Positions 17,820 to 28,251 are shown, counted from the first letter of the stretch. The stretch: DNA of 64,000 nucleotides from Globodera rostochiensis (GCA_018350325.1 JAEVLN010000021.1:496001-560000), one strand, 5' to 3'. The notes: generated from the sequence alone by a model not told the origin. Numbers and translations are program-made.

Positions 17820-17917
17820 TTAAGATCTGTCAGGTCCTTTGTAAGATCTTCCGCTGATTTCGTATCTGGTTTTCAGCCAAAAAAAAGTTGACGTGACATC
17901 AGCTAAGGTCGTTTTTG
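17820..17917 (-). CDS. Candidate exon, unknown protein
   Basis: After the acceptor ATATAAATAG on the minus strand a frame reads KTTLADVTSTFFWLKTRYEI and 11 further residues to TAA at 17820. The stop could instead be avoided by an unrecognised donor. Product unknown. Confidence 0.5.
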
Positions 17918-18369
17918 CTATTTATATAGTGAAAAGATTCACTATAATTTTTTTGCAGAACTAAGTATTATTTGGACATTTGGTTTATTTTCATAATTGA
18001 AGTAAATTAGTCGGCAAAAATTATTATGTTGATTTTTTTAAACAATATCAAATTTCAAATAATTTTAGATATTGATAAGCATCTTCCAATATTTTTGTAA
18101 TACATATATATTATTTACTTACGGAATCAAAATAGTAAATAACTCACAATACAACGAAAAATGAATACTGCAATTTTAATAAAAAAAATAATCAAGTAAA
18201 TCAAGTTTACAAAAAATTTAATTAAATTTAAAAGCCTAAAAAAATTACCTATAATTATTTTCAAATAATGACATTTATTAAACAAGAAATGGTCTTTAAA
18301 CAAACAAATCTGACAGAATAATGTAGATTGTTTTATAATAAATTTCTTAATGCTCAAATTGTTCAAAAC

Positions 18370-18570
18370 CTAACATAGTCGAGTCTTATAAAGCCAACTA
18401 TGTCTACTCGCTTTAAGATCTTCACTTATTGTTGGATCTTCTAAATTTTGCATAATCTTTGCATCTAATAAGGCTTTTTCATTTTGCAGATAATCTCCGC
18501 CCCTGAACGCGTTTAATAACGAATGGTATTCCGCTTCTGGGACCATTATCGTTTTCTTTGCAAATTTCAT
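18370..18570 (-). CDS. Small Maverick/Polinton-type protein B
   Basis: A 66-residue intronless frame starting ATGAAATTTGC. Its start overlaps the stop of the upstream frame by ATGA. The pattern (basic N-terminus, IMVPEAEYHSLLNAF, then a short ...NLEDPTISEDLKAS segment) resembles a small protein that accompanies invertebrate Maverick/adintovirus-like gene clusters: a KxxVLVPxxxYxxL start followed by an LxDPxLSxxxK motif. This similarity is from memory of the family and was not searched. Function unknown. The island context and the ATGA coupling support it. Confidence 0.55.
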   Translation of the reverse strand: MKFAKKTIMVPEAEYHSLLNAFRGGDYLQNEKALLDAKIMQNLEDPTISEDLKASRHSWLYKTRLC

Positions 18571-18917
18571 GATATGATTTTTTCTAACAAATGTTGAGCT
18601 AGAACACTTAGAACTGGGATTATGAGTGCTCCTAGCGCTATTCCGCTTCCCTGCTGTATTTCTTTTCTTGCTGCCTTTTCCGAACGTGATCTGGCAATAG
18701 CCCGATAAAAATCTGCGTACTGGATAAGTTTTTGTTTTTGGCTTTTATTAAGTTTGAAATTAAAACTCAAAATGTTTACACAAATTTCAACAATTGCCAA
18801 AATTTGGTCGGTAGTTGCAGACTCGATTAATTCGTTCTTCTTTCGATCTGAACGGTTAGAGGCTATCTTTTTCAGAAATACTGTATTCTCCCTTACTTGA
18901 GGGCTAAATTCGTACAT
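18567..18917 (-). CDS. Small Maverick/Polinton-type protein A
   Basis: A 116-residue intronless frame. Residues 15-75 are helical and charged (FLKKIASNRSDRKKNELIES, then ATTDQILAIVEICVNILSF), residues 75-93 are basic, and the tail is hydrophobic (GIALGALIIPVLSVLAQHLL). This architecture matches a small protein found next to the previous type in Maverick/adintovirus-like elements of invertebrates; a membrane-active or core-protein role has been suggested. A TATA-like TATAAAAG (18945-18952) lies about 30 bp upstream. The frame is intact and ends in the ATGA overlap. Confidence 0.6.
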   Translation of the reverse strand: MYEFSPQVRENTVFLKKIASNRSDRKKNELIESATTDQILAIVEICVNILSFNFKLNKSQKQKLIQYADFYRAIARSRSEKAARKEIQQGSGIALGALIIPVLSVLAQHLLEKIIS

Positions 18918-18944
18918 GTTTCCTTTTTCTGTGATTTGGATTTG

Positions 18945-18952
18945 CTTTTATA
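18945..18952 (-). promoter_or_regulatory. TATA-like box upstream of protein A
   Basis: TATAAAAG on the minus strand, about 28-35 bp before the ATG at 18917. TATA boxes this close to compact intronless frames suit virus-like transcription units, but in AT-rich DNA the word also arises by chance. Confidence 0.35.
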
Positions 18953-18958
18953 TTTTTT

Positions 18959-19033
18959 TCAACGATGTTGAATTTCGTACAGTTTGCACTTTTTTTCTCT
19001 TATTCTCATATCCACGTTTTTCATATTGGTCAT
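18959..19033 (-). CDS. 24-residue frame coupled by ATGA
   Basis: A very short basic frame (MTNMKNVDMRIREKKCKLYE plus four residues). Its ATG overlaps the stop of the frame upstream (GAATGACC). It may be a remnant of a longer gene. The second ATGA overlap in this cluster is the main reason to list it. Confidence 0.3.
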   Translation of the reverse strand: MTNMKNVDMRIREKKCKLYEIQHR

Positions 19034-19215
19034 TCTATTCTCCTTTGACCATCAGTTTCTGTCCTAATCAATTTTTCCGACCAGCTTCTCATAATTCTGA
19101 TAAAGTTTCTCAAATTTCTGACCTTCTTCTCATATTTTTCACTCGGCGATATGGCCTTGAAAATGTGGCGGGTACGTATTTTAGATTTGGCAAAAGGCCC
19201 GATAGGGTTTGGTTT
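19030..19215 (-). pseudogene. 5'-truncated frame upstream of the small ORF
   Basis: Open from a stop at 19216 to TGA at 19030. The last ~35 residues are strongly basic (KKVRNLRNFIRIMRSWSEKL). The first part reads through a MITE-like terminus (GGGCCTTTTGCCAAATC, 19184-19199 region), so a MITE insertion appears to have cut off the true start. Confidence 0.35.
19184..19200 (+). repeat. MITE terminus-like motif
   Basis: GATTTGGCAAAAGGCCC. The same word with small changes occurs at 19725-19741 and 59553-59570, and as the right terminal inverted repeat of the MITE at 58007-58359 (GATTTGGTAAAGGGCCC). Outside that MITE no inverted partner was found, so these are probably solo ends or deleted copies. 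Confidence 0.55.
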
Positions 19216-19609
19216 TTAACCAGCGCCCCCATCCTCTTATTTTATCACCCCCCTCCCTCCGTAAACACGTGCCCTATATCGTTTAGGTGAAATTACCCCT
19301 GATTTCACCTTTTTTCACCTATTTTGTGTTCACATTTCACCTGTTTAGTTTTCACCTCTTTTCCCCATTTGCGTTTCACCTTTTAAATATTTATCCGCGC
19401 ATTATTCCAAACTAAAGGAAACCCTTGGTACCCGTACAAAGGTTAGCCGCCGGGGTATTTACCCTGCTCGCTACCCGCCAACTCGCTACACCCCCTCTCG
19501 CTACTTTTACCCGACTCGCTACCCCTTATTTCGAACCTTATTTAACATGTCACGAAAATGAAATCGATTGGTAATCTGTCGAAATCTTTGTTGCAAATTT
19601 TAAGCGGAG

Positions 19610-19690
19610 AAAAGTTTGATTGACAGGTAATCGGTCAGATGAAATTTTTGGTGCACGGAGAAAAAGTTTGATTGACAGGTGCCGAAATGA
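19610..19690. repeat. Short tandem repeat, about 50 bp period
   Basis: GGAGAAAAGTTTGATTGACAGGT is repeated about 50 bp apart (near 19607 and 19655), then diverges into a G10 run near 19701. It interrupts the decayed island. The 74-codon minus frame over it (19600-19824) starts plausibly but runs into these repeats. Confidence 0.5.
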
Positions 19691-19724
19691 CCTTGAGGGA
19701 CGGGGGGGGGGAAGTTGAATTTTG

Positions 19725-19741
19725 GATTTGGCAATGGGCCC
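19725..19741 (+). repeat. MITE terminus-like motif
   Basis: GATTTGGCAATGGGCCC, same family and orientation as the word at 19184-19200. Being in the same orientation, the two are not the inverted ends of one element. Confidence 0.45.
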
Positions 19742-19891
19742 AATAGGTTTTGGGGGACCATTTGATTAAGCTTTTGGTTGGTGGTTTGTGTAATCAGGGC
19801 ATTTTTTGTAGAAAAAACATCCATTAGGCTTGGATCTCGGTTAAATTATTGGATTACTTTGAACTTGTATTTTTCAGTACCAATAGCCTTA

Positions 19892-20017
19892 TTACACTAT
19901 GAGCACATAGTATCGTTCATTGGTCTTTAAAAAAATATTTGCGAAGTAATTCTGTGCAGAAAAATCTCCTCTTTCAAATGATATATCATTTGTATAAAAC
20001 AGATGCAAATTCACAGA
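19892..20017 (-). pseudogene. Structural-looking fragment, second half
   Basis: Open in one minus frame for 41 codons to TAA at 19892, with hydrophilic and aromatic residues (DISFERGDFSAQNYFANIFL, then ERYYVLIV). It follows the next fragment with a shift of frame near 20012, so the two are most simply one gene broken by a small indel. The position downstream of the integrase tail and the composition suggest a virion or capsid-type gene of the island. No named family confirmed. Confidence 0.45.
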
Positions 20018-20241
20018 CTAGATAGGTTTTGTAGACCTCTTGATGGACCTTCGCCGGGCGGTTGGGTTGGAAAGGATACTCCTTTGGCCCCATTTGTAAT
20101 GGGTTGTTGACGGATGTGACGCCACATCTTGTTGATAGCATTGTTACCAAGAGAGAATTTTACTTGATATTTATTTGTCACATCAAAAGCATATTCGTAG
20201 TCATAATACGATATATTTTTGCCCTCATTTTTTCCCCATCG
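20011..20241 (-). pseudogene. Structural-looking fragment, first half
   Basis: A 76-codon minus-strand frame between stops, with SLGNNAINKMWRHIRQQPIT and a Pro/Gly segment PTQPPGEGPSRGLQNL. Upstream a stop separates it from another short frame (PYDDGEK...), again as if one base were lost from an A run near 20232. No introns are visible. Interpreted as part of a decayed virus-like structural gene. Identity unproven. Confidence 0.45.
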
Positions 20242-20725
20242 TCATACGGCATTTTAATCATTATACCCTATCATATGCATCATTACTAATCGTCATTAGC
20301 ACTCCATCAACATAGTCGTTATTGTCAATTATTGTCATCTTTTGTCATATCATGCGTATGTTATATTTTGGCATGCTGTTTGTCATATATTTGTCATGTC
20401 ATAGTCATAATCGCCATTTTTCGTGTGATAGTCATAACCGAGTCTTAATTTGTCTTCCCTTGATCGTCCATTTGTAATACTAGTCATACTTTGTCTTGTA
20501 ATACTAATAATATGTCATATCATAGTAATATTTTGTCATACCGTGGTATCGTATTGTCATACACTAGTCATGTCATAGTCATATAGTCATCACCTGGTCA
20601 TCTTCTCATGTCACAGTCATCATTTGTCATACTTGGTCATACAATAGGCATACCATAGTCATTGTTTTGTCATATAATTGTCATAACAGGCTCATAATAG
20701 TTATACTTAATCATACAAGAGTCTT
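20160..20725. repeat. Degenerate GTCAT-rich repeat region
   Basis: GTCAT/GTCATA words occur several dozen times at irregular spacing (for example TTTGTCATATATTTGTCATG). Units are not in constant phase. It may be a decayed simple-sequence expansion or a degraded Tyr/Asp-rich coding repeat on the minus strand (TATGAC words). It lies inside the Maverick-like island. Confidence 0.6.
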
Positions 20726-20845
20726 TATAAAGTCCTACATCCTTTGACCTTCCTTATAAACCATAAATTGGTTTATCAATCACCTTTTTTCTTAATAGGC
20801 ATTCACCTTTTGAGATATCCTCTTCGATATGGAATAAACCCCATT

Positions 20846-21037
20846 CTATTTCTTTTCAAAATCCGAATCTTTTACCCAACTGTTTGGTTTGTTTGTGTCT
20901 ACCAACCACCGAACAAAATGTTCTTTGACCCCTTTACGAACTCGCGTTTTTAATATTTCCGCAAGTCTGGGGTCTTCTGAAACCCTTACAAGTTCCTGAT
21001 TATATAAAATTCCTTTTATGTTTTCGCCATTAAGATC
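20846..21037 (-). pseudogene. Maverick-type integrase C-terminus with chromo-like tail
   Basis: A 63-codon minus frame, starting DLNGENIKGILYNQELVRV and continuing to KEHFVRWLVDTNKPNSWVKD before a stop at 20846. This is the DxxGExIxGxFYxxEL plus chromodomain-like KWxxxPxxxNSWV pattern at the end of the retrovirus-like integrase of Maverick/Polinton elements, as in C. elegans F54H12.3-like proteins. The preceding SPPAPPSYRIE lies in another frame (21016-21216 open), so there is a frameshift near 21035. Upstream the catalytic core is replaced by G/C-rich sequence. A dead remnant. Confidence 0.65.
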
Positions 21038-21099
21038 TCAATACGATAAGAGGGAGGAGCGGGTGGAGATGTCGTTTTCTTCATAAACGTCTGGCGCTC

Positions 21100-21185
21100 A
21101 GTTGGCTTTCCGGGAGGGAGGGAAGGGGTGTGCACGGAAAGGGGGGGTGGGGTCGGGAGGGAGGGAAGGGGATAGGGTTGACGGG
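21100..21185. repeat. G-rich low-complexity tract
   Basis: GGGAGGGAGGGAAGGGG occurs twice around AAAGGGGGGGTGGGGTCGG. Strong purine asymmetry and clustered G runs could form G-quadruplexes on the plus strand. It interrupts the integrase remnant. Confidence 0.6.
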
Positions 21186-21593
21186 CCGAGAAATTTGGAA
21201 CGGGATTCTTCGTCAATAACTGCTAATACCAATAAATTTGTATTCCCAATATGTAATTTTTTTTATCCAACAATCTGGCGATCAGGCACAACAAAGACAG
21301 AAGTTTGTTGAAGAATTGAGAAAAAACATGTTTATTTTTAAAATTGATTATTTGTTTTTTTGAACTTGATATTCATGTGAATCTTATCCTAGGCTTCGAG
21401 CTTATGTGACAATGTTGTAGTGAACAGTTTATAACAAACAGTCTAGATCATCTAGTTATTTTAAAATAATTTTGTGTCAACAAATAGTCCCAAAACACTT
21501 GTTTAATCATATGGTCAAGTTCATTTATTTTTATTTTAAATAATTGAGCTTTTAAAAAAATTAGGATTTTTTAATTAAAATCATATATTTTAC

Positions 21594-21791
21594 CCTTTTA
21601 ATGTTTTTAATCTGCGTTGATTTTTTATTTTCAAGTTGTGGTTTAATAATAGCAGGCGACCCCCTGGATAAAAGTAAAACCGCTTGGTTAAAGAGGTGGT
21701 AAATTACGGCGTCTGCATGTATTATGCGTTCTTCGACAGTGCGAAAACATTGATCATTTTTTCGTGTTTGTTGATTTTTAATAAAAAATTT
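21594..21791 (-). CDS. Candidate exon, 66 codons, unknown protein
   Basis: A minus-strand frame open for 66 codons from a stop at 21792 to the donor AAAAGG|GTAAAA. It includes CFRTVEERIIHADAVIYHLF and a lysine-rich end. No good acceptor is visible at its start; an alternative frame is open over the first 25 codons, so an indel is possible. Product unknown. Confidence 0.45.
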
Positions 21792-22799
21792 TCAGACCTT
21801 AGCATTTATTTTATATTTGTTTTTAAGCATTTTTTCTTTTTTTTAATGTTTTATATATTTGTTTAGAAAGTATATAATTTTTTCCTTTTTGTTATTGTGC
21901 TTTTAATGTTACAATTAAATAAATCAAAGTACAGTATTTTGATTCATAATCTTTTATTGTATGCCCTACATCCAATTAGAATTGTTTTTTGATGGAATAT
22001 AATTTTTGTACTCGAATTGAAATTTTTAAAATTAAGAAATTTATTTTTTTTAAATGTAAATTTTAACGTAATCAAATTTGTCAAGTATCTTTAAAATAAA
22101 ATTGAATGTATTAAATTTTTTTATAATTTTTTGCGACCATGTAGCTAGAAGTGAAAGTTTACGGCAATTATTGTTATACAATATTTTTTTCAATGTTAAT
22201 AAACATTAACAACATGAACGCACCCCATCTAAAAATTGTTTTAGTTTTATTTTTGAAAATTTTGTTTTTTGAAGAAAGGCGGTGTCGGGAAATTGGTTTA
22301 ATTTTGTTAGGATAATTTCAGATGATTTTCGTATTTAACACACTTTTACGGTGCGACATGCGCCAACTCACTTTGCACGTGCAAATCTTCAGCTTTGCTA
22401 TTCGGCTTTTAAAAAACCTTACTCATTTAATAGGAAAAAAATTTTATTAGAGTTCTTTTTTATTATTAATAATTTTTTATTATTTTTTTGTAAAAAAAAT
22501 CACCAAGATGGTAATTCATTAATTAATAATTTATTAAAATTAATTTTTGTAAACCATTTTAGTTAATTTTATTTAGCTATTATTTGAAATCCTTTAAATT
22601 GAACTATTAATATAATTCATCTTATTTAATTTTAAAAAAATCTTGTTTATTCATATTTGATTTTTTAATATTGTGATCTGTCTTTTAGCTAATTCATAAT
22701 GTTTTTTACTATAAGGTTCAGGTTTGTTGTCGATAAAGAAATATATTTTTGTTAGTAAAATTAATTGAGTTACTTACAGATATAAAGTTATAATATAAG

Positions 22800-22874
22800 T
22801 TAACTCATCGTATTCTCATACTCTATCCTCTTCTGAGATTTGGAACCAGCGTTATAGAATTGCTTAAGTTGGTT
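22800..22874 (-). CDS. Candidate short terminal exon
   Basis: A minus frame reads NQLKQFYNAGSKSQKRIEYE and four more residues to TAA at 22800. Hydrophilic and GC-richer than its surroundings. The splice site at its start is not clear. Confidence 0.35.
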   Translation of the reverse strand, partial: NQLKQFYNAGSKSQKRIEYENTMS

Positions 22875-22888
22875 TTAAAACTATTCAT

Positions 22889-22993
22889 TTATAAAGTATT
22901 AGTGAAATGAGTTAAGCAAATCTTAAAATGAATTTTGCAGCCTTCGAAATCGGCATGCATTGAAACGTATTTAATCAATAATCTTTTTATCAT
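22889..22993 (-). CDS. Small ORF or exon, 34 residues
   Basis: ATG at 22993, stop at 22889, with KYVSMHADFEGCKIHFKICL in the middle. It lies directly upstream of the previous candidate on the same strand, so both may belong to one gene. Unknown product. Confidence 0.35.
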   Translation of the reverse strand: MIKRLLIKYVSMHADFEGCKIHFKICLTHFTNTL

Positions 22994-23326
22994 TTATTGA
23001 AATTCACAATTAATAATTTTTAATAATGCTTTAAATATAATATCGAAAAATTATTTTTTTTCAAAATCAATCGTTTTTATTAAGAATAAAAAATTCCATG
23101 TTTTAAACTTGAATGCATATTAAAAGGTAATAGTTGCGACAAATTATTTTACATGTCTATACCCATTTAATTACGTTAATACATTATTCTGCAATTTTTT
23201 TAAAAGTAATATACTAAATGATCTGATCGGAAACCATAAAATTTGTATTTAAATCATCAGATTCTTTGTGGATATGCCGTATGCTAAAAAAAGTTTTATA
23301 AATGCGCATTTTATATTGAATAATTA

Positions 23327-23389
23327 ATGCCGTCCAAACAATTTTACCCTTATCTCGAAGGAGAGCTCCGGTCGGTCACATGTTGGATG
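23327..23389 (+). CDS. Candidate first exon, 21 codons
   Basis: ATG at 23327 opens MPSKQFYPYLEGELRSVTCW; after one more codon comes a good donor ATG|GTACAT at 23389. The opposite strand is stopped in the matching region. A downstream exon was not identified. Confidence 0.4.
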
Positions 23390-23551
23390 GTACATAAAGT
23401 TATAAAAATTCATAATTAATTGCCTAGTTTCAAAGCTAAAATCTATTGTGATTTACCTAATAAAATTCCATTGCAAACCCGAGAATTATTGAAAGCGGTA
23501 AGCACTTATTATAACAACAATAAAATATAAAATAATAATATGAATAAAAAC

Positions 23552-23677
23552 CCAGTCTAATGCTGGAATCACACGCCAAAACGTGGCCTACTTCGTGACA
23601 GGCAACGCTGGCTTCGTTGTAGTCTTTTTGCATTGTAACGGCATACAAAGGTAACACTGCAGCGATTGTATTGCGCG
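23552..23677 (-). CDS. Candidate exon of a zinc metalloprotease (HEVGH)
   Basis: A 126-bp minus-strand exon between the acceptor AAAATTAG and the donor CTGG|GTTTTT. Its 41 codons contain ASVACHEVGHVLACDSSIRL. HEVGH is the HExxH zinc site, and the context (VACHEVGHVLAC) resembles metzincins such as reprolysins, where HExxHxxGxxHD is expected. Here the Gly is Ala and the third ligand His is Ser, so the protein may be diverged or inactive. Neighbouring minus-strand candidates at 24166-24248 and about 24493-24537 may belong to the same gene. Confidence 0.6.
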
Positions 23678-24165
23678 CTAATTTTGCAGCTTTGAATCAT
23701 TCCGAAGGTTAAGATAAAACAAATTAATAAATTGATGCAATTTCAATTTATTTTATTTGAAGACAATTTTGCTTTCTTATTTTATTTTGGTAATTGACTA
23801 GTTTTTAAATTATTGGTGCTGTTTCTGTTTTATTAAAAATTTAAAATTCACAATTAAGGTATATATTTCAAACGTGCGTGGTTTGCGTTTGAAATCAGAG
23901 ATTTTGCCAGGAAAAGCTTTTTTACAAAAAATAATTAATTTAAATAAAATTTTATGAGTTTGTTGTGCTTGATTATTGGTAACCAAAATGATTATTTTTT
24001 TATTAAAACTAATATTTTATGTTAGCCTTTTTTTTAAATCATGTTTAGAATAAAAAATTTATTTTTATTTATTTTTTGCTTCATTTTATAACTGCAATTA
24101 ACAACTTTTTTTTAAATTTGCTTATTTATAATGATTTTTTTAAAATTTCTATCACAATATTATAC

Positions 24166-24248
24166 ACAATACATTTCATTTTGCCTAGTTCTTAGAAGAG
24201 TCCATCTCGCGTACATTCTTTGCTCTTGGATGAATGCTGTGACAGCAT
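24166..24248 (-). CDS. Candidate internal exon, unknown
   Basis: The acceptor ACATTTCATCAG (minus strand) opens a frame AVTAFIQEQRMYARWTLLRT, and seven more residues lead to the donor TTGT|GTATAAT. It lies upstream of the metalloprotease-like exon in the same orientation. Assignment to that gene is inference. Confidence 0.45.
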
Positions 24249-25125
24249 CTGATGAAATGTAAACTATAATAAATGAAATATTTGTAATTCAATATGCTTT
24301 AATGATTATTATATTTATTTGATTCTAATTAATTATTCAAATTTTTTTTTCTGCTGTCTTTTGATAACTTATGGTTTTTATTCTTTCTGAATGCTTCTAG
24401 ATTTGTTTTCAGTATTTATTCATTTTTTATAGTTTTTTTAATTAAAATATTTTAATAATTTTTGACGTTTCACAACTACGTAATTTTAAAAATTTACTAT
24501 CTGACTGGCACTGGACTTTGGCCTAGCACCGTATTCATTTTTTTGTTTGAAATATCAAAACCACTTCTAAGTCAATATAATTATTTCTCCTTTACATTGG
24601 GTTTTTTCTTTTTAATAAATAAGCAGTTTTTATACTTAAATCTATTTATTTTTTGTTTTACTTTTTACCTAGTTTATTTTTAATTAACCTTTTTTTAAAT
24701 CTTCTATGATCATGGTATAAATTTTCAGCAAAAATGTTCTTATAAATCGAACAATGATTTGATGAAATAATTAAGCTGAATCTATTTTCACATTCAATAT
24801 TTTCAAAATTTTCATATTTAATTAATAAACAATTTTCAATTGATATTAAATTTCAAGCCTTTGTTTTATTTATACAATATTGCCTATATATTTAATACAT
24901 TTTCAATTAACTTTTTTTCTTTTTTATATGACTAAATTTAATTATTTTAAAACTTTTTAAATGTTATAAATCCTTTGAAAATTTAAATATATTGAAACCG
25001 AAATAACCATTCAAATGTTTTGATTAATTACTTCATTTTTGGTAAATTGCTTTTATGACAATTCAATTATTTTTAATTATTGTAAAGAAAATTGTTACTG
25101 GGCCCAATTAATTGTTTTGTCTTAG

Positions 25126-25175
25126 AGGCCTTAAATAAAATTCAAATACTCGGAGACTCGGAAGAAGAGATTTAA
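25126..25175 (+). CDS. Candidate terminal exon, 15 codons
   Basis: The plus-strand acceptor TTTTGTCTTAG is followed by ALNKIQILGDSEEEI and TAA at 25173. Short, but the acceptor is good and the end acidic. Gene unknown. Confidence 0.4.
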
Positions 25176-26661
25176 AATTTTTAAATAAAAAAATTAATCA
25201 TTGTAAAAAATAAAACATTTTATAAAAACCTTAAAATTTGCTTATTTATTAATATTGTATTTTAATTAAAATATTATTTTGCATACTTAATTTATATATT
25301 TATATTAAACTAACATTAATTAAATACTTAGACAAGTTGATTTGCACGATTCTGAAATGCTGAATATATTATATATAAAATAAAGACCAAGCTAAAGTTG
25401 TAATTAATAACAAAACTTACAATTTTTTAATTAACCAGAATTATTTAATTAATAATTTTACAAAGAAGCAAACATTGCGACCGAGCTGTTAAATAAAAAG
25501 CCAATTAAAAATTATAACTAAAATAAAAACAAATAAAGCCAACAGAGACATATTGTATAAAATTAAATATAGTTAGTTTGTGTTTAATACTTAAATTGCT
25601 CTTATTTTAGCGATCAATAATTAATGAGACTAAAAAAAAGCAAAGCTAAGAAAGGATGGACAGCATGAATCAGACCCGTTGGAAATAATAAATTCAACGT
25701 TTTAAATATATTAAAATAGAAAATTAAAAAAGCTCTTAATTTTAAGTAAAATAACAATCATTATTTAAAAAAAGGTAAACTAAATTTAAAAAAATATAAA
25801 TTAACTCATTATAACAATTGTTAGAACAAACAATGTTTATTGTGATATTAATTGCATAACATCAAAACAATAATATTATTAGAAATTAATATGCAGCATC
25901 TAATTTTTAACGGAAAATATGACGGCGGATTATATTAAAATAACTTTTTCGACCGCAATGAAACCTGTTTAAAAAAACAAGTAACCAATTTTCAAGATTA
26001 TGCAGTTTGGGGTACAGAAACGATGCCCACCCAAAAGGGCAACCAACGGCTTTTGAAAAGTTGTTCGTATTTTTCTTTGTAAAGTTCATATCATTCCAAA
26101 AAGGAAGTCGCAAATCCTTATATTAAAATTTTTTTAAAAACATTATAACAATTTTGAATTAATTTTTTGTTTCGGTTGAAATCGGCTTCATTAATGCTGT
26201 AAATAAAAATTTTCACCAAAATTTATTATAACAATTCAAATAATGTGAATCAAATACAATTAATCTATACATAACAATAAATTGTCAATTGTACTGCTTG
26301 ATATATTTGTACAAAATAAAAATGATATTCTTATAAATTTACGATTTTATGAAAATAAAATAATAGAAAATGCAAAATTGCTTAATTATAAAATAATAAA
26401 AGAAATAAAAAAAAAATTATACTAAATTACTGCCCAGCCGTCGCGACACTTTAACTTCGTTGAACTATGCGCCGTACTAGCAAAACATGAAAAATGTCGG
26501 GATTGAAAAACCCAAAGAGTTAATATGTAAAAGTCAAATCAATCAATTTTTAATTTAATTATAATTATAAAATTGGTCCATCCAACAAGAAAATCTAAAA
26601 ATTATAAAACCTAACAACAGGATAAATAAAAAATAAAAATTTACAACAATAACAAAAAAAC

Positions 26662-26744
26662 AATTAAAATGTTGCATTCTGTTAGCCTTGAAATTTTTAT
26701 TTAAAGTTGCAATCCGTTTCGCGCAAAATATCATAATACCAATT
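26662..26744 (-). CDS. Candidate internal exon, basic peptide
   Basis: Between the acceptor AATTATCTAG and the donor AATT|GTTTTT one minus frame reads IGIMIFCAKRIATLNKNFKA plus about six residues. The partner candidate at 26776-26833 lies 31 bp upstream, too close for an intron, so only one of the two boundary sets can be right, or they belong to different isoforms. Confidence 0.4.
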
Positions 26745-26775
26745 CTAGATAATTTTAAAAATTTATAATTATTGG

Positions 26776-26833
26776 TTATCGAAAATCGTTTTCATCCATC
26801 CTATCAAGAACTGTAACGGCGCCAGACCGGTTG
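26776..26833 (-). CDS. Candidate terminal exon, acidic peptide
   Basis: A minus frame NRSGAVTVLDRMDENDFR to TAA at 26776, after a pyrimidine-rich stretch ending TTGAG. Hydrophilic and GC-rich. Product unknown. Confidence 0.4.
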
Positions 26834-28251
26834 CTCAATATAAAAAGAAAAATATTGTAATAATTTTGGTAGTCTTATACTAAGTAAAATTAAATTTTTA
26901 TCTTAAAATTGAAAGAAGAATATTGATTTAATAAAATTGCAATAAAATTCAAATGCATCTATGATATGGTTAACAACGTTTGAAATAATGCGTTGCTATT
27001 AGTTTATTATTGATATGAAAAAGTAATAAAAGTGACCAATTAATTAATGATTTTGATGAATAAATAACTTGAAAAAAGATATTTATTTTTTATATGTTAA
27101 ATGTTGATTCTCAAAATTTATATTCCATTTTAAATTGATAGAAATATTTTGTTGCTAAGTGCACTACAAATATAAAATAATAAAACAAAATTTTCAAAAG
27201 TTGATTTTGTTGATATTATGGAAAAATAAAAATTTTTTTTTCCATTCTCAGAATTAAAAAATCTTTTTAATTAATTAATGAATAACGTTAATAAACAAAT
27301 TTTAAATAACATAATTATACTAATTGGATTTCAGCCGTTCAGACAAAAACCTCTGCTGGATAACATAAAGTTTTAAAAATCAGTAAGACATCAGAAATAA
27401 AATATTATACCGCTAAAGCGCGCACCAAACCTCCTGCGAACAAACTAAACTATAATAAAATTCACCGCATTGCATCTAACAATATTTTTATATATAAATA
27501 ATTTAAAATTTTTGGTAAAATACTTTGGTAGCAAAATAAATGCTTAAAACTATGCTTTAAGAGTAGCGTCGAGACAAGAATTAGTAATAAGTCAAGACAA
27601 CAATTATTGAAAATATTAAAAAGAACAATAAAATTTATTTTCAAGTTAAAAAAATTTAACAAAATCAGGATGATTTTACTATATTATATGTAAATGAAAT
27701 ATAAAACTTAAATTAATAATGCAAAAAATTAATTAATTTAATTAAATAGTTCAGTTCAAATTAGAAAATTTAACAGATGAGCCGTTATCGACACAATTTT
27801 AAACAACAAAGAAAAATTTATCAAAAATGTTATCAATTTAGACACTTTTCAATTAAGGTTCTTACCACTCACCTCTATTATTAATTTGGTTAATTTCAAA
27901 ATAAATTATAAACCTCTAAATACAAAGATTGGTTAGATGTCAAAATAAAATAACATTTTAAATAAATATAAAAAGACCATTTGCTTTAAAGACTTGGCCA
28001 AAATATTTAAAATGAATTAAATAAAAGATTTAAATATAAGCGAATATAGTTTTTTTTGCTCCAAGTTTGCATATAACTCTTCATCACGCGAATTTAAGTA
28101 ATTTTCAAAATTTAAAATATTGTATTGTCCCAAAAATAAAATTTATAACAAAAACAAATAAGTGCAGCCTATGCTGATGTTGTTATATTTAAATACAAAA
28201 AATATATTAGTAAAAAATCATAGAAAAACCAATTATAAAAAAGGGTTTGGC

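Noticed and set aside
20290..20725. CRISPR-like array
   Set aside because: The repeated unit is only five bases at irregular spacing, with no conserved repeat or unique spacers, in a eukaryotic context.
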